DNA of 6,496 nt. It comes from CAYTLQ01 sp964438715 (GTDB taxonomy: Bacteria > Bacteroidota > Ignavibacteria > Ignavibacteriales > Ignavibacteriaceae). Position numbers and translations under genes: made by a program. The stretch spans positions 1-6,496 of the forward strand of contig CAYTLQ010000226.1 of the NCBI GenBank assembly GCA_964438715.1, read 5' to 3'. Positions 1 through 6,496 of the stretch are shown one piece after another (the stretch's first letter is position 1; each line of letters opens with the position of its first letter). The notes beneath the pieces were generated by a model, which saw nothing but the letters and a program-made list of their open reading frames with translations, made no database searches and was not told the DNA's origin.

Positions 1-116
1 GGATGGTAAAAATGAATCGAAAAAATTATTACTATTAAATTTGAATATCGAAAGTTTTCCTTAAAAATGAATTTCGAATTGATATAAATTATTCACCTCA
101 ATTTACAAGGTACGAA

Positions 117-1337
117 ATGACCAAACCTGCGTTCTTCCTGCTTTTTCTTCTATCGAGATTTGTTCTCGCCCAGCATGCATTTTTTAACTCAGAACCAAAA
201 CAATTTCAGATAGACTCACCTGAAGCGACAAAAATTAATGTGCAGTCAGGCGGCGATATACAGTTCGATACAAGATACACACTCAACAATGATTCAAAAG
301 TTACAGGCTATCTCGGGTTAAAGCAAATCAGGCCTTCGATAAGTGTAAAGTACGGTAAAATGGCAGATGCAAGAGCGCTTTTTAATGTAGCGAATGGAAG
401 AGTAGAGACTCAGGATGTATGGATAACTTTTAGACTTGCAGAAGGATTTCAACTTCGTACAGGAAAGTTTAAAGTTCCTTTTGGGCTCGAATTCCTCCAA
501 TCTCCAACCGTTGGCGTTCTGATGGAAAACAGTCTTTCATCGAATCTGGTACCTAAGCGTGATGTTGGCATAATGCTTTTAATGAATTTCTTTGGGAAGA
601 AATTACAGGCTTTTGCAGGATTGTTCAATGGTGCAATTGACGGAGTTAGCCAAGATTCAGATAATGGTGACCAAAAAGATATTGCATTGCGCGCATTTTT
701 TATGCCGTTTTCAGGAACTGAAGGTTCTTTTCTGCGAAAACTGGGTTTTGGAGGTGCGGTTACTACCGGAGTTCAGGAAGGTAGTGCTTCTGCATCTCGT
801 TTGCCTTCTTATCGGACACAGGGCTCACAATCATTTTTTAGTTATTCATCGGGTGTGCTCGCTAAGGGGAACAATTCACGGTTTGCCGGACAGTTATCAT
901 TTTATAATAGTCAGTTTGGGCTGTTGGCAGAATTTATCAGTTCTACTCATTCACTAGTAAACGGCACATTAGCGGAAAAGTTTACGAACACTTCGTGGCA
1001 GGCAACTGTTAGTTATCTCTTAACAGAAGACGAGGCATCATTTGAAGGTGTCAAGCCAAAAAATCCAATGAGTGATAATTCGCAGGGTATTGGTGCTTTT
1101 GAAATTGCCGCCCGAATTGGTCAGTTAAAAATTGATGAGGCAGTTTTTTCCGGTTTCGCTGTACCAAATACAAATGCTCATAAAGTTTCTTCAGCCGCTC
1201 TCGGAATCACCTGGTATCTTAATGATTATTATAAATTACAAGTAAACTATGAAGTTACCGGATTAGAATACCTGGTGTCAACATCTGCTATGAAAACAGA
1301 ACGACTTCTCATGGCTCGTACTCAGGTTGTTTTTTAA
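117..1337 (+). CDS. OprO/OprP-like outer-membrane porin (phosphate-selective porin family)
   Basis: Predicted outer-membrane beta-barrel porin of 406 residues, close to the usual 400-450 of the OprO/OprP family. An N-terminal signal peptide (about residues 1-18, hydrophobic, ending VLA before Gln19) fits signal peptidase I cleavage. Family-like stretches are GKFKVPFGLE (116-125), LVPKRDVG (144-151) followed by a barrel strand and AGLFNG (167-172), WQATVSYLL (294-302), GAFEIAARIG (326-335) and GITWYLNDYYKLQVNYE (363-379). The last residue is Phe, the classic C-terminal signature of BAM-inserted barrels. The start at 117 has a weak AAGG at 107-110, six bases upstream, and puts the signal peptide at the N-terminus. 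The family name comes from phosphate and pyrophosphate channels of Pseudomonas. Many Bacteroidota and Ignavibacteria members have unknown substrates, and no phosphate-uptake genes are next to it, so specificity is not assigned. It appears to be transcribed alone, with a hairpin about 100 bp downstream. Confidence 0.85.
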   Translation: MTKPAFFLLFLLSRFVLAQHAFFNSEPKQFQIDSPEATKINVQSGGDIQFDTRYTLNNDSKVTGYLGLKQIRPSISVKYGKMADARALFNVANGRVETQDVWITFRLAEGFQLRTGKFKVPFGLEFLQSPTVGVLMENSLSSNLVPKRDVGIMLLMNFFGKKLQAFAGLFNGAIDGVSQDSDNGDQKDIALRAFFMPFSGTEGSFLRKLGFGGAVTTGVQEGSASASRLPSYRTQGSQSFFSYSSGVLAKGNNSRFAGQLSFYNSQFGLLAEFISSTHSLVNGTLAEKFTNTSWQATVSYLLTEDEASFEGVKPKNPMSDNSQGIGAFEIAARIGQLKIDEAVFSGFAVPNTNAHKVSSAALGITWYLNDYYKLQVNYEVTGLEYLVSTSAMKTERLLMARTQVVF

Positions 1338-1433
1338 CTGAAAGATTTTCGAGTGAATCACTGATCAATTGAAACGACCACATAGTATAGTTTTCTAACA
1401 TAAAATGTTGTGTGCCTTCAAAATAGAACGGTA

Positions 1434-1475
1434 TGATAAAAGTTTCAGGCAATAATAATCCTGAAACTTTTATCA
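1434..1475 (+). terminator. Perfect 16-bp hairpin, likely porin terminator
   Basis: The arms at 1434-1449 and 1460-1475 are exact reverse complements (16 of 16) around a 10-base loop (1450-1459). The top of the stem is GC-rich (CAGG/CCTG), with AAAAG on the left arm and CTTTT on the right. This gives a U-rich 3' stem on both strands and would suit a bidirectional terminator. It lies 97 bp after the porin stop and 133 bp before the next gene. No clean T-run follows the stem on the plus strand, so a role as an RNA processing or stability element is also possible. Confidence 0.6.
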
Positions 1476-1516
1476 GTTTAGGCAGTTTAAAAACCAGTTA
1501 TGTGCTTTTTTATTTG

Positions 1517-1544
1517 TAAAAGTATAAAATTGTTTTTACTTTTA
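1517..1544. repeat. Short AT-rich inverted repeat upstream of barrel gene
   Basis: TAAAAGTA (1517-1524) and TACTTTTA (1537-1544) are an exact 8-bp inverted repeat separated by 12 bases, about 64 bp before the start at 1608. It contains a TATAAA-like element (1523-1528), but no convincing -35 partner is visible. It could be an operator or part of the promoter, but AT-only repeats of this size arise by chance in such DNA. Confidence 0.25.
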
Positions 1545-1596
1545 TGGAGTGGCGAATTCTTTTATGAAGAATTTGAAGTTGGATGATTCATTATTT

Positions 1597-1602
1597 CGGA
1601 GG
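1597..1602 (+). promoter_or_regulatory. Shine-Dalgarno site CGGAGG that fixes the start at 1608
   Basis: CGGAGG lies five bases before ATG 1608. The in-frame ATG at 1617 (Met4) would be 14 bases away, which is too far, so the upstream ATG is preferred. Confidence 0.75.
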
Positions 1603-1607
1603 CATTT

Positions 1608-2903
1608 ATGGTGAAAATGCGGATATTCACAACCGCTTTTTTCCTTTGTACTGTTTTTTTTACTTCGTTTGGACAGGATGGGGCAAAACTGGACTTCAAT
1701 ACGAATGTAAACTACCGGACAATTGAAGGTATTGACGGGGGTAATTTTCTTGATATAAGCATGCGACCTACTCTCACAGTTCCCGGTTTTATGGGGACTC
1801 AGTTCTTCATCAACATTCCCTATAATCTTTCTACCAACAAAATTCGAAAGATTGATCTGAAGATCGGAAATGCGTTTAGGTATGCGTATCTGGGAAACGA
1901 AACTGCTTTTGTCAGCGCCGGAGCTCTCGAAAATTTTTCTATGGGATTCTCCAACCTTGTTGTTAATAATTATAACAACCAGCTTGACGAAACCAATAAG
2001 CGTGTCGGAGCCTATGGTAATTTAAATTATGGCGGATTTACTTTATCCGCTATGGCAAATGATGTTGTGAAACCTCAGGTTTTTGCCGGTAGTGCAGGAT
2101 TTGAACTTCCGATTGTGGGAGCATTTAAAGTTAATGTTACTGGTGGAATTGATACAGACCCTGATAACAATTCTGCAACATCTAAATCAATTGCCGCTTA
2201 TGGTGTCGATTTGTACAGCGATATTTCAATTGATGAAAATAACTACTTTTATGCCGTAGGCGGAGTTGCACAAATTCAGGAAAACGGTAACGGCCAGGTG
2301 GGGCTCATCGGCGCCCGTTTCGGCACAGCAGAATATTACCTCAATCTCGAAGGAGCTATTATGCGCCTCGGACCTGGTTTTGAATGGGGTTTCTTCGACA
2401 CTTTCTACGAAAGAGATAGAAAACTCGGTACATCAAAGGCAGATTCATTGTATGCTAAAAATCCTAAAGCTTCGGGTGGAACAAATTTCAATGCTTTTCT
2501 TGGGTATAAAACCGATAATCCCGGTGATTTTTCTCTGCAGGCAGGTGGATACTATTTTACCAATTACTCAGGAACAGAGTTAAATGAATTTGCAGGGTTG
2601 GTACAACTTACTTTACCGCGATCTCTTATTGGTGAAGAGGGTGAACTGGCATCTGCAACTTTTATCATTAAGACCAAAGCATTTGAAGATATCGCCGGAC
2701 TTATCAAAAGGCTTCAAAAACCGGATAATAGGACCGTTATAACCCTGGATGCGCCAATAACAATTATGAATGACCTTCTTGGTATGGGCCGCCTTGCATT
2801 TGTATTAAACTATAGCTGGAATTATGTATATCAAACATCGTCGCTCAGTTTCATACCGCAGAAAAATTTAATTTACGGATTCCGGCTTATTTCTAATATT
2901 TAA
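1608..2903 (+). CDS. Predicted outer-membrane beta-barrel protein of unknown function
   Basis: Secreted protein of 431 residues that I do not recognise as a named family. It starts with a signal peptide (basic MVKMR, hydrophobic core, likely cleavage near SFG/Gln23). The mature part is rich in Gly, Asn, Tyr and Phe, with alternating polar/aromatic stretches typical of antiparallel barrel strands: TQFFINIPYNL (64-74), GNLNYGGFTLSAMA (137-150), NNYFYAVGGVAQIQ (211-224), EYYLNLEGAIMRL (242-254), FSLQAGGYYFTNYSG (308-322) and LAFVLNYSWNYVYQT (396-410). There are no predicted inner-membrane helices beyond the signal and no enzymatic motif. A region at about 340-390 (IGEEGELASATFIIKTK, then AFEDIAGLIKRL) looks less barrel-like and may be a loop or plug. 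The C-terminus ends in Ile rather than Phe. The start is set by CGGAGG at 1597-1602. The lipoprotein gene follows after 32 bp with no hairpin between, suggesting co-transcription and perhaps a physical partnership. Confidence 0.75.
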   Translation: MVKMRIFTTAFFLCTVFFTSFGQDGAKLDFNTNVNYRTIEGIDGGNFLDISMRPTLTVPGFMGTQFFINIPYNLSTNKIRKIDLKIGNAFRYAYLGNETAFVSAGALENFSMGFSNLVVNNYNNQLDETNKRVGAYGNLNYGGFTLSAMANDVVKPQVFAGSAGFELPIVGAFKVNVTGGIDTDPDNNSATSKSIAAYGVDLYSDISIDENNYFYAVGGVAQIQENGNGQVGLIGARFGTAEYYLNLEGAIMRLGPGFEWGFFDTFYERDRKLGTSKADSLYAKNPKASGGTNFNAFLGYKTDNPGDFSLQAGGYYFTNYSGTELNEFAGLVQLTLPRSLIGEEGELASATFIIKTKAFEDIAGLIKRLQKPDNRTVITLDAPITIMNDLLGMGRLAFVLNYSWNYVYQTSSLSFIPQKNLIYGFRLISNI

Positions 2904-2935
2904 TAATTTACTTTCAATTAACTCAAGGAGGCTCT

Positions 2936-3253
2936 ATGAATGCCAAATCTCTTCGTTTCTTTCTCATCATTCTCGTTTTTGCTTTCAGCTTAGGTATTAC
3001 CTCTCCCGGTTGTTGTTTCTGGGGCGATGATGACGATTATTCATCACTCAGCTTCGATGGATTTGTCGATGCTTTTGCTAACGCTTACATTAACAACGAT
3101 ACTTATACCGCAAGCTTGCTTAAAGCCGGTTACCCATCCTATTATGACAGAATGTTGAATAACCTATACAATAATTCTAACGATATGTCGAGATCACAAT
3201 CAGATCGTGATCTTGCCGCTGGATTTTATTCATGGGCGGTAAAGATTAGGTAA
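2936..3253 (+). CDS. Small predicted lipoprotein with acidic N-terminal tract, unknown function
   Basis: Protein of 105 residues with a very strong Shine-Dalgarno (AAGGAGG, 2925-2931, four bases from ATG). The N-terminus is a signal sequence (Lys4, Arg7, hydrophobic core to about residue 22) ending in SPGC at 23-26, a somewhat atypical lipobox. Cys26 would be the lipidated residue, and a second Cys follows at once. After it comes FWGDDDD, with Asp31-34. In Bacteroidota an acidic tract just after the lipid Cys can act as a lipoprotein export signal to the cell surface, so surface display is a reasonable inference. The mature 80 residues are rich in Asp, Asn, Ser and Tyr, include possible helices (SFDGFVDAFANAY; SDRDLAAGFYSWAVKI) and match no family I know. 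It follows the beta-barrel gene by 32 bp and is probably in the same operon. If Cys26 is not lipidated, it would be a small exported or membrane-anchored protein. Confidence 0.7.
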   Translation: MNAKSLRFFLIILVFAFSLGITSPGCCFWGDDDDYSSLSFDGFVDAFANAYINNDTYTASLLKAGYPSYYDRMLNNLYNNSNDMSRSQSDRDLAAGFYSWAVKIR

Positions 3254-3266
3254 GTGGTTTAATCAA

Positions 3267-3302
3267 ATCGGGAAATGGTGTTACTATTAACCATTTCCCG
3301 AT
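3267..3302 (+). terminator. 13-bp hairpin terminator after the barrel/lipoprotein unit
   Basis: Exact inverted repeat with arms 3267-3279 (ATCGGGAAATGGT) and 3290-3302 and a 10-base loop, starting 13 bp after the lipoprotein stop. The sequence after it is T-rich but interrupted (ATTCTTTATTG), so it is a weak intrinsic terminator by U-tract but strong by stem. On the opposite strand it lies about 145 bp past the protease stop and could also end that convergent transcript. Confidence 0.7.
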
Positions 3303-3390
3303 ATTCTTTATTGACTTTTCTATCCCCAAAAACAAATTCTGTATCAAATCACCTTTCTCAATCACCGAACATTGTTCAATACTGAACTGT

Positions 3391-3402
3391 TTAGTTAACT
3401 AA
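3391..3402. repeat. 12-bp perfect palindrome in the convergent intergenic region
   Basis: TTAGTTAACTAA is self-complementary and lies between the two converging genes. An 11-base palindrome, GAACATTGTTC (3367-3377), lies just before it. Nothing else is recognisable between 3303 and 3447. These could be regulator sites, but the position is 3' to both genes and they may be chance. Confidence 0.2.
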
Positions 3403-3447
3403 TCAATAATCCCCATGTTTCAGTTACCTTGGTAATTACAAACAGTT

Positions 3448-6291
3448 TTATCGAAGCAAAGTCATTTTTCTTGTAGCCTGAAAATTACCCGCCTCCAAAC
3501 GGTACATATATACCCCGGAACTCAAATATTGTCCATTGAATTCAGCGGTATAAGTTCCGGGAGGAAGATGACCGAGAGACAATACTTGTACTTCTCTTCC
3601 CAGTACATCGTAAACAGCAAGTTTTACAAAAGAGAATTCCGGAATTGAGTAAACAAGCGTTGTCGTAGGATTAAATGGATTCGGATAATTCTGATGAAGT
3701 GAAAAATCTACCGGTTTTTCAAAATTAGATTCTCCGGCATCAGTTAGAATTGAAGCATATTTAACTTTAGCCGCATTTATTGCCGAGCGTAGTGCATTCA
3801 TATCAGAAGAATTCTTCACAGCAATTACAAAAGCAACCTCGTTAACAGCTCCGGCAGTAATATTCAGAGGACCGGCAGATAAAACAAATGAAACATCGCC
3901 TGAACCTGCTGAAGGTTTGCCAATACCGGATGAAATTGCCTGCCATTTTTCTGCATCACTAAAACCATCATATATCTGGAAACCGCCATCACCTCCCGCA
4001 TTAAGAATACCCCAATACCCGGTTTGATGATTTGAAAGGACAGCTATTGCAGACCGTTCAGCTGGTGTACCGGACGGATGATAGACATAACCAAAATTTC
4101 CAACAGTATCAAAAAGAGTATAATCGTCTGCGCCGCTTCCATCAATAAGGTCGAAATCAAAAAATAACCCTGCATACAATCCTGTTATATCAGAAGCAGT
4201 TTCATTTTTTACTTTAAAACGCAGAATAATATAGTCTTCGTGTCCTGCCTGCGTAAAAGAATGAGAGTGCAGTGTAACGGTAACACCATGTTTCGAAGAA
4301 CCGGCACCATTATCGTTAAAAATGGTTTTTCCTTCAATATCTGAACTTGTTCCGGGAACAGAAACGATGAAAGGACTAACAACCTGAAAATCAGCATTCT
4401 GCGCCCCCCCTCCGGAGGCATTTCTCGCACCGTCAGAAATTTTTGTTGGAGATGTACCTAATATTAACGCACCCTCAAAGGCTATATTACTTCCACCGGC
4501 ATATCGTAAACCACTGCCCTGAAGATTATTTGGGTAATCGTTGAAAGCAAATGTGCCTTTACTGGTTATTGTTAAAGCGATGTTGTTCCCCGATTGAGTC
4601 GCATAAGTCGGATTTACCACAACAGAAGTCCATTGAAAATCGTTAAATCCTCCGATAACTGTGTTAATTACAAATTTTAGTATCGTATTTGCCGGAACCA
4701 AAGATGATATAGTAAAAATAAATGGATTTGCATAATTGTCAATTGTATCGCCGGTATTGACATTATTAAAAAATGTAACTCCGCTAACAATGTTTGCATA
4801 CGATGAAATACTCTCTAAACCGAGTGTAAGAGAAGAAACAGGATCTAACATGTTTACATATTTAATTCGAAGGTAAATACTTTCACCCGGTTCGAATATA
4901 CCATCTCCATCTCCTCCCTCATTATCGCTGTAGTAAAATTGAAAACCACGAACTGAGTAAACGGGTGATATAGTCAGAGCAGAGTGAGCGTTAATTCTTC
5001 CCTTGCCTAACTGAAGTTGATATTGAGGGTTGAAAGCATCAATATTATCACAGGTAACCCTGATTCGTTCTGCAATCTGTAACGGATTAAGAAGCGGAAA
5101 TTTTGCTTTAACAAGTGCAGCCAAACCCGCCACTAATGGACTCGCCATAGATGTACCGCTCGTAGTTATGTAGGTATTATCCATCCATGTACTGTAAATG
5201 CCTGATCCGGGAGCTGAAACATCCACTGTACTTCCATAATTCGAAAAACTTGATTTGATATCACCCTGATCTGTTGATGCCACAGAAAGAGCCCCGGAAT
5301 ATCCTGAAGGAAAATGACTATCAGAAGATCCGTTATTACCCGCGGCACAGACAACAAGAGTTCCATGATTTGTTACATAATTAATAACCTCCTGACCAAG
5401 AATTGAATAACCACTTCCTCCCCAACTACAATTTACAATATCTGCTCCATTGTCCGAAGCATAAGTGATTCCTTCATACCCATACACAATATATGGCTGA
5501 TTGAATGGATTGCGATAATTATTCTGGGATGTTTTTACAGCCATTATTTTGGATTTAAATCCAATTGAAGCAATACCAATTCCGTTATTTGTAGAAGCAG
5601 AAACAATACCTGCCACATGGGTACCATGGTCCGGCATATCCTCCATCGGATCATTATCCGGTGTACCTGTCAGCCCGCCAAAATCCCAACCATAATAATC
5701 ATCTATGTAACCGTTATTATCATCATCAATACCATTGGAAGGAATTTCATCAAGATTTTTCCAAATATTTGCCTGTAAGTCCGGATGATCCCAGTCAACT
5801 CCGGTGTCTATTATACCAACAACCACAGAGGTATCACCTTGTGAAACATCCCAGGCCATGGTCGCCTTAATTTTTTGCAGATTCCACTGCACTCCGAGTG
5901 AGGGGTCATTGGGGGTAAATGAAAGTTCATAAACATACCTGGGTTCTGCCCATTCTATAATTTTTATACCCTTTAGCTTGCCGGCAACATATAAAGGATC
6001 AAATGGCTGAGTATAGTCGAGTTCATAGATATTGTCTAGCGATGAGTCCGGAAATTTGAGCGACGGAAAATTCTTTTCAGCACTTTTGAAATAAATGGCA
6101 GTTTCAGTACTCAGTAAATCCTTAATTGTTGTCTGGACCTGACTAACTGCATTCGGACGAAATTTAACAACAACGTTGCCGGCAAGATAGTTCTCCCCCT
6201 TTGCTCCCGTTAGGACATTTTCTTGTGAATAAATTAATTGCGGAAATATACTGATAATAATAAATAATAACAGAATGTCTCTTTTCTGCAT
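3448..6291 (-). CDS. Secreted subtilisin-family (S8) serine protease with T9SS type A sorting domain
   Basis: Extracellular serine endopeptidase of 947 residues (numbered from ATG 6291). Signal peptide 1-22 (MQKR, hydrophobic core, IYS before Gln23). Residues about 30-125 resemble a fervidolysin-type inhibitory propeptide (NVVVKFRPNA; GIKIIEWAEPRYVYE). The catalytic domain spans about 135-440: Asp162 in GIIDTGVD, His222 in DHGTHVAG, oxyanion Asn319 in AAGNNG, Ser381 in GTSMASP. All are intact. An insertion with the Asp-rich NGIDDDNNGYIDD (186-198) looks like a calcium loop, and GDGDGIFEPGE (460-470) is a second acidic loop opening a beta-sandwich. Residues about 565-850 form a further beta-rich domain of unknown role, possibly substrate binding. 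The sorting domain covers 863-947, from QNYPNPFNPTT through YDVLGREV to GVYMYRLEAG and KMTLLR. It directs T9SS export and is normally cleaved or used for surface attachment. An upstream in-frame ATG at 6321 would add 10 residues but has no ribosome binding site. A G7 run interrupts otherwise AT-rich coding at 4404-4410. Confidence 0.93.
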   Translation of the reverse strand: MQKRDILLLFIIISIFPQLIYSQENVLTGAKGENYLAGNVVVKFRPNAVSQVQTTIKDLLSTETAIYFKSAEKNFPSLKFPDSSLDNIYELDYTQPFDPLYVAGKLKGIKIIEWAEPRYVYELSFTPNDPSLGVQWNLQKIKATMAWDVSQGDTSVVVGIIDTGVDWDHPDLQANIWKNLDEIPSNGIDDDNNGYIDDYYGWDFGGLTGTPDNDPMEDMPDHGTHVAGIVSASTNNGIGIASIGFKSKIMAVKTSQNNYRNPFNQPYIVYGYEGITYASDNGADIVNCSWGGSGYSILGQEVINYVTNHGTLVVCAAGNNGSSDSHFPSGYSGALSVASTDQGDIKSSFSNYGSTVDVSAPGSGIYSTWMDNTYITTSGTSMASPLVAGLAALVKAKFPLLNPLQIAERIRVTCDNIDAFNPQYQLQLGKGRINAHSALTISPVYSVRGFQFYYSDNEGGDGDGIFEPGESIYLRIKYVNMLDPVSSLTLGLESISSYANIVSGVTFFNNVNTGDTIDNYANPFIFTISSLVPANTILKFVINTVIGGFNDFQWTSVVVNPTYATQSGNNIALTITSKGTFAFNDYPNNLQGSGLRYAGGSNIAFEGALILGTSPTKISDGARNASGGGAQNADFQVVSPFIVSVPGTSSDIEGKTIFNDNGAGSSKHGVTVTLHSHSFTQAGHEDYIILRFKVKNETASDITGLYAGLFFDFDLIDGSGADDYTLFDTVGNFGYVYHPSGTPAERSAIAVLSNHQTGYWGILNAGGDGGFQIYDGFSDAEKWQAISSGIGKPSAGSGDVSFVLSAGPLNITAGAVNEVAFVIAVKNSSDMNALRSAINAAKVKYASILTDAGESNFEKPVDFSLHQNYPNPFNPTTTLVYSIPEFSFVKLAVYDVLGREVQVLSLGHLPPGTYTAEFNGQYLSSGVYMYRLEAGNFQATRKMTLLR

Positions 6292-6302
6292 TACAAATTT
6301 TT

Positions 6303-6307
6303 TCCTT
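6303..6307 (-). promoter_or_regulatory. Putative ribosome binding site AAGGA for the protease
   Basis: On the minus strand AAGGA (6307 to 6303) precedes ATG 6291 by 11 bases. This is slightly long but better than anything before the alternative ATG at 6321. It overlaps an in-frame stop (6306-6308) of the upstream Nudix reading frame, an arrangement typical of coupled genes and a further reason to favour the 6291 start. Confidence 0.45.
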
Positions 6308-6341
6308 ATTTCTGTTTGCATAGTTGATCATCAAATTTTAA

Positions 6342-6496
6342 TTAATGACTGATGACTTTTTTGTTACTATAAGCAAATTTTGCACTGAAAAATGGATCCT
6401 GATTTCACCAATTAAGAAATATCGAATCCCCCTCCCCTAGATTCAATTTTGGCACATCTTCATCAGGAATCCAGCGGAGTTTTCCTTCAGGGGAAT
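6342..6496 (-). pseudogene. 3' end of a Nudix hydrolase (8-oxo-dGTP diphosphatase-like) with in-frame stops; continues beyond the window
   Basis: In the minus-strand frame beginning at 6494, the translation includes GKLRWIPDED and LNLGEGDSIFLNW. These match the C-terminal part of MutT-like Nudix hydrolases, where a W-x-P segment is followed by L-x-L-x-EGD-x-x-FL-x-W. The frame then meets TGA (6405-6407). Without any frame change it continues as NQDPFFSAKFAY and KKVISH, which again match the family (the FFSAKF-x-Y strand), before TAA at 6342-6344. Beyond that LKFD still resembles the usual terminal strand, and the next stop is at 6306-6308. The family function is hydrolysis of oxidised or other nucleoside triphosphates in the cytoplasm. 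The Nudix box itself lies outside the window. Most likely this is a decayed gene. Alternatives are a functional protein truncated at TGA (CDS 6405-6496), a sequencing error, or readthrough. Recognition rests on about 50 residues. Confidence 0.7.

Noticed and set aside
36..43. TAAATTTG, a match to the Bacteroidetes -7 promoter element (TAnnTTTG), upstream of the porin.
   Set aside because: No -33 TTG-type partner is found at the right distance, and such matches are frequent in AT-rich DNA; the lineage may not use this promoter type.
318..500. Open frame of 60 codons on the minus strand inside the porin gene.
   Set aside because: It is antisense to a clear family member, has no ribosome binding site, and its composition is not protein-like.
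1564..1614. Sixteen-codon reading frame whose TGA overlaps the start of the barrel gene (ATGGTGA), a possible leader peptide.
   Set aside because: The only upstream purine-rich site is 11 bases away, the peptide has no attenuator-like composition, and the barrel gene has its own strong ribosome binding site.
2266..2583. Open frame of 105 codons overlapping the barrel gene in another frame.
   Set aside because: It lies wholly inside a gene with a signal peptide and barrel pattern, and shows no start signal or recognisable motif.
3385..3447. Inverted repeat AACTGTTT/AAACAGTT considered as a protease terminator.
   Set aside because: The arms are only 8 bp with a 47-base loop, and no T-run follows on the minus strand.
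4209..4430. Alternative-frame open stretch starting next to the G7 run, considered as a programmed frameshift product of the protease.
   Set aside because: The continuous frame already encodes a coherent protein through to the sorting domain; the alternative frame ends after about 70 codons without recognisable sequence.
5661..5870. Plus-strand open frame of 69 codons within the protease catalytic region.
   Set aside because: It is antisense to the conserved region around the catalytic Asp and the Asp-rich loop; no start signal or motif.

Overview
The window looks like an AT-rich chromosome segment from the Bacteroidota/Chlorobiota side of the tree, most likely an Ignavibacteria-type or related Gram-negative bacterium. 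Three things suggest this. The protease ends in a type IX secretion (T9SS) type A sorting domain with the NYPNPFNPTT opening common in that lineage. There are two predicted outer-membrane beta-barrels. Two plus-strand genes have strong Shine-Dalgarno sites (CGGAGG and AAGGAGG), which are uncommon in Bacteroidetes proper. The lineage is an inference from motifs, not from a search.

Layout. Bases 1-116 are an AT-rich leader with no gene. Bases 117-1337 (+) encode an OprO/OprP-like porin. Bases 1338-1607 are non-coding and hold a perfect 16-bp hairpin (1434-1475), probably the porin terminator, and a short AT inverted repeat. Bases 1608-2903 (+) encode an unassigned outer-membrane beta-barrel protein. 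After 32 bp, bases 2936-3253 (+) encode a small lipoprotein with a Cys-Cys then Asp4 N-terminus. These two look like one transcription unit, closed by a hairpin at 3267-3302. Bases 3303-3447 are a convergent intergenic stretch with only minor palindromes. Bases 3448-6291 (-) encode a large secreted subtilisin-family (S8) protease with a T9SS sorting domain. Bases 6342-6496 (-) hold the 3' end of a Nudix hydrolase (8-oxo-dGTP diphosphatase-like) gene whose family-like reading frame is interrupted by TGA and then TAA.

How the genes relate. Every complete gene encodes a cell-envelope or secreted product: two barrels, one possibly surface-exposed lipoprotein, and one T9SS-exported protease. The Nudix remnant is the only cytoplasmic function. 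The barrel and lipoprotein genes are adjacent and may work as a pair. The Nudix and protease genes run in the same direction and may once have been tightly coupled: the third in-frame stop of the Nudix frame (6306-6308) overlaps the protease's putative ribosome binding site.

No phage, insertion sequence, CRISPR array, tRNA or rRNA was seen, and no clear new multi-gene system. The most noteworthy observation is the interrupted Nudix frame, followed by the barrel/lipoprotein pair of unknown function.
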